Assembly (NCBI GenBank): GCA_002685895.1
Contig: NYYK01000081.1
Coordinates: 18,306-27,473, forward strand
DNA length: 9,168 nt
From: Methanobacteriota archaeon
GTDB lineage: Archaea > Thermoplasmatota > Poseidoniia > Poseidoniales > Thalassarchaeaceae
Direction of reading: 5' to 3'
This document shows, in pieces, positions 1-5,150 of this stretch. The notes under the pieces were generated by a model. The model was not told where the DNA came from, made no database searches, and saw only the letters and a program-made list of their open reading frames with translations. Each line of letters begins with the position of its first letter. Positions within the stretch are counted from its first letter, which is position 1. The translations under genes and the position numbers were made by a program.

Positions 1-1148
1 CGGCTTCTTAGGGCCGCTTTCAAAAGGTCAAACATTTCTACTCGTGAATCTTCGTTCTTGGAATCTCTAGTAACTAAACGCTGCCACAATCTATGTCGGA
101 CTTTTACTTCAGGTGTGTCCTCAGCAGAATATATCTTCACATTATGATCAATGAGAGGAAGTATGGCGTTGAGGGTGGTTGTCTTACCTGAGGCTGTTTC
201 ACCGGAAACTAGCAGTGACATGCCGTTCTCTAAACCCAGCCAAATATACGCCGCTACTTCAGCAGACAATGTGCCCCACTGAATTAATTGGGTTATCGAA
301 ATTGTCTCCTCAGCAAATTTACGAATTGTGAAGGAAGAGCCTAACATCGACACATCATCAGAATAAATTATGTTAATTCTGCTTCCATCTAATAGAGCGC
401 CATCAATTATCGGTTTGCTATCTGATACAGGGCGACCAATTCGTTCTGACATGGCTCGTAAATAACGCTCGAGCATTTCTCTATCTCTGAATCGGATATT
501 TGATGTGACCATGCCGAACACTTTGTGGTCCATACTGATGTATCTTAGACCAACTGCGTGAATATCTTCCAGCATCTCATCTGAAAGTAAAACTTCCAAA
601 GGACCTGAACGGACTAAATCACGAATAACGGTGTATTGTAAACGTTCTAATTGTTGCTCTGTTACCCCAATTGGTGCTTCGCTAATTCCAAATATTCTGC
701 GAACTGGCGCTGTAACATCTACGGTAGATAGTGGTTCATTGGTAATTTTTGTATGCTTAGATAACATATTTTCAAGCATGGATTCAAATTCAGAATCTGT
801 AGAAAAAGAAGGTGAATTTGGAGCTTCCTTGAGGAGTCTTTCAATTAATATTTGTTTGATAATTTCTTCTTCTTCTGTAAGATATGGCTCAATACCAAAC
901 CAAAGTGTGGAACCACCTCCCTCTTCATCACTAGGCGGCCGATATACATGAGCAAATAATGGGCCACGTAAGTGATAAATCAAATTCATTGGATTTAATT
1001 TTGAAGCCGCGCGGTCTAGGGGGCCGTAATACATCGGGCGCGTTCCATGTTTTTCTTCAAAGGCCTCAACCCACTCACGAACGTGGCCATATCTATCAAT
1101 GACACCTTCTAAATCACCACGAGCAAACTCAAGTTCTTCTTCAACCAT
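1..1148 (-). CDS. flaI: Archaellum motor ATPase FlaI (ArlI), C-terminal part cut by window edge
   Basis: FlaI is the hexameric secretion-type (GspE/VirB11 superfamily) ATPase that drives archaellin assembly and archaellum rotation at the cytoplasmic face, together with FlaH and the membrane protein FlaJ. The gene runs off the left edge, leaving 382 complete codons. Residues 1-150 form an acidic N-terminal domain. A conserved linker follows around 150-280, with 'LERLQYTVIRDLVRSGPLEV' and an 'SSFTIRKF' segment at 271-278. The Walker A motif GETASGKT lies at 316-323, and the family's 'SAEDTPE' acidic motif at 341-347. The fragment stops at 'LLKAALRS', just before the expected Walker B and His boxes, so roughly the last 150 residues are missing. 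ATG at 1148 is preferred because GAGGT lies 8 bases upstream. An in-frame TAA at 1155-1157 limits extension to one TTG. Related TadA or pilus ATPases are the alternative, but flaH directly upstream makes FlaI very likely. Confidence 0.95.
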   Translation of the reverse strand, partial: MVEEELEFARGDLEGVIDRYGHVREWVEAFEEKHGTRPMYYGPLDRAASKLNPMNLIYHLRGPLFAHVYRPPSDEEGGGSTLWFGIEPYLTEEEEIIKQILIERLLKEAPNSPSFSTDSEFESMLENMLSKHTKITNEPLSTVDVTAPVRRIFGISEAPIGVTEQQLERLQYTVIRDLVRSGPLEVLLSDEMLEDIHAVGLRYISMDHKVFGMVTSNIRFRDREMLERYLRAMSERIGRPVSDSKPIIDGALLDGSRINIIYSDDVSMLGSSFTIRKFAEETISITQLIQWGTLSAEVAAYIWLGLENGMSLLVSGETASGKTTTLNAILPLIDHNVKIYSAEDTPEVKVRHRLWQRLVTRDSKNEDSRVEMFDLLKAALRS

Positions 1149-1156
1149 GAGCAATT

Positions 1157-1161
1157 ACCTC
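1157..1161 (-). promoter_or_regulatory. Ribosome binding site of flaI, overlapping the flaH stop
   Basis: Read on the minus strand the junction is TGAGGTAATTGCTC followed by ATG. GAGGT matches the archaeal 16S anti-Shine-Dalgarno core and stands 8 bases from the flaI ATG. Its first two bases are also part of the flaH TGA stop, which suggests translational coupling. Confidence 0.7.
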
Positions 1162-1855
1162 AACTAACCGCCGTAATATCTACGATGAAGCCCATAGTTG
1201 GCTCAACTCGCCAACCAATTCGTGCTTGTACTGGTCCTTTAGCACGTAAAAAACGTGTAACTGCAAGAGTGCGATTCAATCCACCACCCACTTCTGATGT
1301 GCGCATTTCCAATACAACCTCGGCTGATGCGGCCAGCACACGCACCATCTCTTCAGGAAGTTCATCTGGATCGATTAGAAGCATTAGTGAACGGCCTTCA
1401 GAACAAAAAGTTCGGAGGTAACTAAGCAATTTATCTATTGGACCATCGTAGTGTTGTAAAATAGATGATGCTCTATCAATAATTGATATTTCTGCGTTTT
1501 TCAGTGACTCTGATTCTAGGATGTCATCAATATGAACTACTTCATCAACTTCGTCAGATATTACTCCAAAACGGGAAAGAAGGGTGAAATTACCAGACTC
1601 TGCAACATCGGTCATTGAATATCCCAAACTATTCACTTGCTCTAACCAACCTCGGGTTGTTAGTTCAGTAGTCACTAATGAAAGGTTTACGTTGTTGGCA
1701 ACTAAACCGTAAGCAAGACGTTGTGAAATCAAACTTTTTCCAGCACCATTTTTTCCAAATACCACATACAAAGACCTACGTGGGAGATATTTTCCTAAAC
1801 TATCAGAAAGACTGTCTGTCTCCAATTCAAAAGCAAAGCCTTCATCATCAGACAA
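1160..1855 (-). CDS. flaH: Archaellum RecA-like ATP-binding protein FlaH (ArlH)
   Basis: FlaH is a RecA/KaiC-fold nucleotide-binding protein that docks on FlaI and, with FlaX or FlaC/D/E, forms the cytosolic motor ring. The 231-residue product is of usual length. Walker A GKNGAGKS is at 34-41. The RecA-like 'SLVTTELT' strand and acidic residue are at 59-66. A degenerate Walker B 'ISIIDRASS' is at 123-131, where D127 is followed by Arg instead of the more usual Ser. The C-terminus has the FlaH-type 'GWRVEPTMGF' ending in a short beta hairpin. The start is a TTG at 1855, not ATG. It is supported by GAGGTGA 6 bases upstream and by reading directly into the conserved N-terminus. It overlaps the flaG stop by 8 bases and precedes flaI by 11 bases. 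No membrane segment is visible. Confidence 0.94.
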   Translation of the reverse strand: MSDDEGFAFELETDSLSDSLGKYLPRRSLYVVFGKNGAGKSLISQRLAYGLVANNVNLSLVTTELTTRGWLEQVNSLGYSMTDVAESGNFTLLSRFGVISDEVDEVVHIDDILESESLKNAEISIIDRASSILQHYDGPIDKLLSYLRTFCSEGRSLMLLIDPDELPEEMVRVLAASAEVVLEMRTSEVGGGLNRTLAVTRFLRAKGPVQARIGWRVEPTMGFIVDITAVS

Positions 1856-2330
1856 GACGAATCACCTCTGTAAATGCGTGTTGACCATAGACTCCTTTGA
1901 AAGATTCGCTCTGTACAATAATTGTGATAAAAATTTCTTGTCCACTAGCCATTATAATTCCTCTAGGACATATGTTCAATTCTGCAACCTCACCAGTATT
2001 CCACAAAGTTTGATTTCCTAATAATCTAGAATGATTTACTGTTGCTGCTGAACCATTGATAATTGCACCAACTGAATCAATGTTCAATTCTATTTGTCCG
2101 GTGTTTTGAACAAATAATGTAAGATTACAAGATGTTTGGTTCCAATCCACTTGCATTGGGTCACTAGTCAAAGCAGACATGGTTTTTGCATCGGCTTCTA
2201 CTTCGGTTTGAGCGGTGTCAACGGAATTTGCCAAACCGCCCCATGATGAAATCAGTAAACTAGCAACAATACCCGCAGTCAACAATCCAGTGATTAGCAT
2301 AACCAATTCACTAGCTCCTCCATCAGCCAT
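1848..2330 (-). CDS. flaG: Archaellum stator/anchor protein FlaG (ArlG)
   Basis: FlaG works with FlaF in the pseudo-periplasm as the static part that ties the rotating archaellum to the envelope. The 160-residue product has a class III-like N-terminus: a short polar segment, 'ASELVMLITGLLTAGIVASL' as a membrane or N-terminal helix at about 6-30, then a beta-rich outer domain. Two cysteines (about 68 and 120) could form a disulfide. The outer domain carries five Asn-X-Ser/Thr sequons (NQT, NLT, NGS, NHS, NQT), consistent with an extracellular, glycosylated position. ATG at 2330 has GAGGTG 5 bases upstream. The gene is 9 bases after flaF and overlaps flaH by 8. FlaG and FlaF are similar in design. 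The assignment rests on order, on the 'ASEL..LI' start, and on flaF having its own clear signature. Confidence 0.86.
   Translation of the reverse strand: MADGGASELVMLITGLLTAGIVASLLISSWGGLANSVDTAQTEVEADAKTMSALTSDPMQVDWNQTSCNLTLFVQNTGQIELNIDSVGAIINGSAATVNHSRLLGNQTLWNTGEVAELNICPRGIIMASGQEIFITIIVQSESFKGVYGQHAFTEVIRLV
1862..1868 (-). promoter_or_regulatory. Strong Shine-Dalgarno fixing the flaH TTG start
   Basis: The minus-strand sequence GAGGTGA matches the archaeal anti-SD fully and sits 6 bases before TTG at 1855. It lies inside the last codons of flaG. No ATG occurs nearby in the flaH frame, so this site decides the non-AUG start. Confidence 0.75.
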
Positions 2331-2335
2331 TGAAA

Positions 2336-2341
2336 CACCTC
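2336..2341 (-). promoter_or_regulatory. Ribosome binding site of flaG, overlapping the flaF stop
   Basis: The minus-strand junction TGAGGTGTTTCA precedes the ATG at 2330. GAGGTG is 5 bases from the start codon and shares two bases with the flaF TGA stop, the same arrangement as at the flaH/flaI junction. Confidence 0.68.
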
Positions 2342-2741
2342 AAGAAAAAGCAACCCCTGATTGAGCTCCCATGGAAGCAATAAAAATTCGAGATGGGGAG
2401 GAAACGCCGGTGCCGTTTATTTGCAAATGATTTGTTTCACCAGGAAATAATACTGATGTTGTATTGTGATAATCACTTATTCGAAGTGGGGTGTTTCCAT
2501 CTATACTAAACCAGGCCTGATCAAATGATATTATTTCACCACCAGTATTTGTGATGTTGAGATGTATTGTTCCGCTAACTTCGGAGGCATTCAAAAGACG
2601 AATCTCGGGTTCGTACGTAACCTCGTCCATTACTTCAGATGCTGTTCTTGCACTATCACTCAATGATAATGATGCTAGAGCGAATATGCCAATTAATGTA
2701 GTACCTACTATCAACGCGGCAATGCTAACAGAACCACCCAC
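2340..2741 (-). CDS. flaF: Archaellum stator/S-layer-binding protein FlaF (ArlF)
   Basis: FlaF is a single-pass protein whose outer beta-sandwich domain binds the S-layer and, with FlaG, anchors the motor. The 133-residue product begins MGGSVSIAALIVG, which fits the FlaF N-terminal signature (Met-Gly, then Ser-Val-Ser-Ile-Ala-Ala). A hydrophobic helix at about 5-27 and a beta-rich domain from about 45 follow. 'HLNITNTGGEIISFDQAWFS' in that domain resembles the Ig-like fold known for FlaF. Four sequons (NAS, NIT, NTT, NGT) lie in the outer domain. The start is GTG at 2741: it gives exactly the conserved N-terminus, and a purine-rich GGGGGAA lies upstream. Only three bases (GAT) separate it from the preceding stop, and the two genes share a reading frame. 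Confidence 0.88.
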   Translation of the reverse strand: MGGSVSIAALIVGTTLIGIFALASLSLSDSARTASEVMDEVTYEPEIRLLNASEVSGTIHLNITNTGGEIISFDQAWFSIDGNTPLRISDYHNTTSVLFPGETNHLQINGTGVSSPSRIFIASMGAQSGVAFS

Positions 2742-2744
2742 ATC

Positions 2745-3587
2745 TCATTCCCCCTGCATTGAAATCTTCGAATCTCGCCATGATTTTACCATGGCACTGA
2801 ACATCAATAGTGTTCGATGAGGGAGGTGTTCTGAACCGTTATCATTTACTTCAGGATTGGCTAGAGAAATTAATGCCATTAATTCGGAGCCTTCATCTTT
2901 GGTAACCATGTTACTGGTTACTGCTTTCTCTACAAATGATGTTGCTGCAGGCGCTGATAAATTATCTAATAGCAACGCCGTAATTTCACTGACACTTACG
3001 AAAGATTCTGATGATATGTGATCTATACGGCGGTTCAAAAACGGATTGATATCTGCTACACTCCCTTCATACAAATCCAATAGATTGACATCATCAGAAA
3101 TTGCTTGTGCTTGATTAGATTCCTCATCAGTTGATGGCTCTTCATTATCATTAACTTCTTCAACAGATATTTCTGTGGCTTCGCCATCTTCATCTAAAAT
3201 AATTAAATTATCAGTTGGAAGAATTTCTCCAGCATTAGCAGTGGGATTGAATTGAGTTAAGCGGGCTTCCATGATTCCCATGGTTGCTTCAATCCTATCG
3301 AATCGGTCATCAATCCGTTGCTCTATTGCTTTGGTATCAAAAGATGCCATCTGCGATGAATCGTTATTTATCTCGGGCATTTCAATTCCACTGGCTCCAA
3401 CTCTAGCCCTTGCAGGAGACGGTGCTAAAGTCCATGCATCCTCTTCAATTGGTTTTGTTTCATCTGGTACTAATGCGTCATCAACAGACTGTTTAGCTAT
3501 GAATTCTAATCGCTGTACGGACTCTGCATCGGGTTCATCTGAGGGCGATTCAAGGTCAGAATCTTTTCTCTTCCAAAGCCTCAACAA
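2745..3587 (-). CDS. FlaC/D/E-like archaellum switch protein (divergent)
   Basis: By position, between archaellin and flaF, this should be the FlaC/D/E protein, which in Euryarchaeota links the motor to chemotaxis through CheF. The 280-residue product has no signal peptide or membrane helix and is strongly acidic. A short basic start (LRLWKRK) is followed by a disordered stretch to about 80. A heptad-like coiled coil lies at about 84-112 (KAIEQRIDDRFDRIEATMGI...). An acidic linker spans about 131-168, and a helical C-terminal domain about 185-275. A central coiled coil is typical of FlaC and FlaD. I could not see the usual Trp- and Tyr-rich FlaD/E motif, so the family call rests mostly on context and architecture. 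The start is TTG at 3587, or the adjacent TTG at 3584, behind a GGTGGT. No suitable ATG is nearby. Codon use looks like that of its neighbours. Confidence 0.68.
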   Translation of the reverse strand: MLRLWKRKDSDLESPSDEPDAESVQRLEFIAKQSVDDALVPDETKPIEEDAWTLAPSPARARVGASGIEMPEINNDSSQMASFDTKAIEQRIDDRFDRIEATMGIMEARLTQFNPTANAGEILPTDNLIILDEDGEATEISVEEVNDNEEPSTDEESNQAQAISDDVNLLDLYEGSVADINPFLNRRIDHISSESFVSVSEITALLLDNLSAPAATSFVEKAVTSNMVTKDEGSELMALISLANPEVNDNGSEHLPHRTLLMFSAMVKSWRDSKISMQGE

Positions 3588-3637
3588 ACCACCACCCGTT
3601 ACCGTTGCCCCCCTACGGGGGGCAGGAGGTTATAGTA
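3588..3637 (-). promoter_or_regulatory. flaB/flaC-D-E intergenic leader with GC hairpin at 3606-3624
   Basis: This 50-base gap holds a perfect inverted repeat, TGCCCCCC-GTA-GGGGGGCA on the minus strand (8 bp stem, 3-base loop). It begins 13 bases after the flaB stop. The base before it is part of ACCTCCT (3624-3630), which can also pair, with one mismatch, with the GGTGGT (3588-3593) next to the start of the following gene. No T-run follows the hairpin, so it does not look like a plain intrinsic terminator. An attenuator, RNA processing stop or 3' stabiliser for flaB mRNA is inferred. Confidence 0.6.
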
Positions 3638-4216
3638 TCAGACTATTGTGGCGCCATTTTCAACGCTGTTATAGTGCAATTGACCATATGTTTCTCCGCC
3701 GCCATCAATCAACACTCGGAGTTCTTGATCATCGCCAACCGAGGGCTGACAAAGCGCTGAGGTGTCTATTGGAACTAGGAATGTTTCACCAGAATTAACT
3801 GAGCTGCCTGCTACAAGAAGAGTTCCGGAAAGGTCTGTTGCTACACCATCGAAATCACCTGTATTGACTTCGGCAATTCCAGCGCCTCCATCACAAACAA
3901 TTAACCATTCAATATTGCTCAATAGTGTAGTATCAGAACCTGCACTGAGTTGAACAATTAATGTGATCTCGTCTGCTGCTGTTGCTGCTGCGTTATCATC
4001 ACTAACATAGGCAGCAATCAGTTGTATTTTCCCACTTATTTCATCACGTGTATCATCGCCGGTTTGTTCAGCGCGTTGCTGAAGTTCTTCGGCTGTTTTG
4101 ATGATGATTGTTGATGCTACTGCAGCAACTAAAATTAGTGCAATGAAAATTATCATCGCGCCGATTCCAATGGCCCCTTCTTCGTTTCTATTAAAGTCTA
4201 TTTTTTTACTTGACAT
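3638..4216 (-). CDS. flaB: Archaellin, the archaellum filament subunit
   Basis: Archaellin polymerises through its N-terminal helix into the archaellum filament after its class III signal peptide is cut by the preflagellin peptidase FlaK/PibD. The 192-residue product shows the hallmark: a charged leader ending ...RNEEG14, then AIGIGAMIIFIALILVAAVA from residue 15, and 'EELQQRAEQT' just after the hydrophobic helix. Processing after G14 would leave about 178 residues. The outer domain from about 60 is beta-rich and acidic, with just two cysteines (C108, C156) and no Asn-X-Ser/Thr sequon. Oddities are Glu at -1 to the Gly (E13) and again at E12, where most archaellins carry Lys or Arg, and GIGAM in place of the common GIGTL. 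ATG at 4216 has a weak AGAGAGTG upstream. It is the only archaellin in the window, and a hairpin follows its stop. Confidence 0.95.
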   Translation of the reverse strand: MSSKKIDFNRNEEGAIGIGAMIIFIALILVAAVASTIIIKTAEELQQRAEQTGDDTRDEISGKIQLIAAYVSDDNAAATAADEITLIVQLSAGSDTTLLSNIEWLIVCDGGAGIAEVNTGDFDGVATDLSGTLLVAGSSVNSGETFLVPIDTSALCQPSVGDDQELRVLIDGGGETYGQLHYNSVENGATIV

Positions 4217-4254
4217 ATAAGCACTCTCTGCTGTATTATTCTCATCGGAGTAGG

Positions 4255-4262
4255 TATATTAA
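4255..4262 (-). promoter_or_regulatory. Candidate archaeal TATA box for flaB
   Basis: Minus-strand TTAATATA lies about 40 bases before the flaB ATG in the 70-base gap 4217-4286. Archaeal TATA boxes sit about 25 bases before transcription starts, which would put initiation near 4230-4234 and leave a leader of about 15-20 bases holding AGAGAGTG. A separate promoter would suit the high demand for archaellin. No clear BRE or terminator was seen in the gap. The AT-rich background makes chance matches possible. Confidence 0.45.
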
Positions 4263-4286
4263 TCTAGTCATGGACATCCCATAAAT

Positions 4287-5150
4287 TCACTTTTTAATAT
4301 TAAGTTTAATTGTTACAAATTCGACTTGATTGGGCGATAATACCCTGATAAATGGCCATGATGGTGCCCCCCAACCAGGGGGAACCCAAGGCATGATTAG
4401 AACATCATACATAGTTTCGTTCGTTCTATTTTCAATACGTGAATCCATTGTTAAACCATAGGGCGATAAAGTGTAACCTGTTTGTATAGAAACTTTCTCT
4501 TGCAAACTACCAGGGGCACCAATATCTCGAATTGCAGCCATGGCTGAAGGGATAATATGGAAAGAAAGTTTAGTTGATTGCCCAGGTTCTAATCTTGGGA
4601 TTGGTTGAGATGCTGGTGACGCTCTCCAATTTGGTGGGGTTGGTGCTTTTATGTTGAAGCTCGGTAATGGGCTGTCACTGGTATTTTCTATATTGACTAA
4701 CAATTGACCATTGTCGTCACCCAAATTCCAACGTGCCTCTACGCCCATCCAGAATTGGTAGAAAATAAATGGATTTAAGGCTGCACTATTAACGAGAAGA
4801 TGATCTACTAAAGATTCTATTTGATTTGATGATTCATCAAATGCACCTCTCAGAATGAGTGTTTCTGCTGTCTTCATTGTCAACAATATATCGACAAGTT
4901 CCGATTCACTAGCAGACCTTTCTCTCATAATTGTATGTAACATTGCAATAGAACGATGCATACGTCCAATTTGATCTCGTAGCATCCCTATATCCGAACG
5001 TGCATGACGTATGCTTCTATGTGCATCTCTTGCGTGTTTATCAATAATTGATTCCTGAACCATGTGAATGTGCTCATCAAGAATAAGATTCAATCTTGTT
5101 ATCTGGGCCCGATAATTCGCGGGTGAAGTCGTTTCCATTGATTCAAACAT
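4287..5150 (-). CDS. Soluble protein: His-rich helical N-terminus plus two Ig-like domains, unknown function
   Basis: I do not recognise a named family. The 287-residue product has no signal peptide and no membrane helix, so it is probably cytosolic. Residues 1-120 are almost entirely helical with coiled-coil character, and about 28-72 are rich in His, Arg and Met (H28, H30, H39, H44, H49, H65, H72). Two beta domains follow. One (about 147-200, '...LEPGQSTKLSFHIIP') resembles the NEW3/Ig-like modules of the upstream gene. The other (about 218-287) contains 'MPWVPPGWGAPSWPF'. I prefer ATG at 5150, because GAGGT at 5159-5163 is 8 bases away. From the ATG at 5156 the gap is only 2 bases. The chosen start overlaps the upstream stop as ATGTTTGA. 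Tight coupling suggests it partners the C-terminal tail of the preceding membrane protein, and flaB follows 70 bases on. A role in archaellum anchoring or regulation is inference. Confidence 0.8.
   Translation of the reverse strand: MFESMETTSPANYRAQITRLNLILDEHIHMVQESIIDKHARDAHRSIRHARSDIGMLRDQIGRMHRSIAMLHTIMRERSASESELVDILLTMKTAETLILRGAFDESSNQIESLVDHLLVNSAALNPFIFYQFWMGVEARWNLGDDNGQLLVNIENTSDSPLPSFNIKAPTPPNWRASPASQPIPRLEPGQSTKLSFHIIPSAMAAIRDIGAPGSLQEKVSIQTGYTLSPYGLTMDSRIENRTNETMYDVLIMPWVPPGWGAPSWPFIRVLSPNQVEFVTIKLNIKK

Noticed and set aside
631..951. Plus-strand open frames, including 631-951, 3271-3798 and 8012-8416
   Set aside because: All lie antisense to well-supported minus-strand genes, show no domain signature, and look like low-complexity shadows.
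1..1148. Type IV pilus or Tad-type ATPase instead of FlaI
   Set aside because: flaH, flaG, flaF and an archaellin lie directly upstream, which fits an archaellum and not a pilus operon.
3606..3624. Intrinsic transcription terminator
   Set aside because: No T-run follows on the transcribed strand, and closely packed genes continue downstream without a clear new promoter.
4217..4286. Small gene or RNA gene in the gap before flaB
   Set aside because: The gap is 70 bases, with no tRNA-like fold or convincing short frame; a TATA-like box is the only signal seen.
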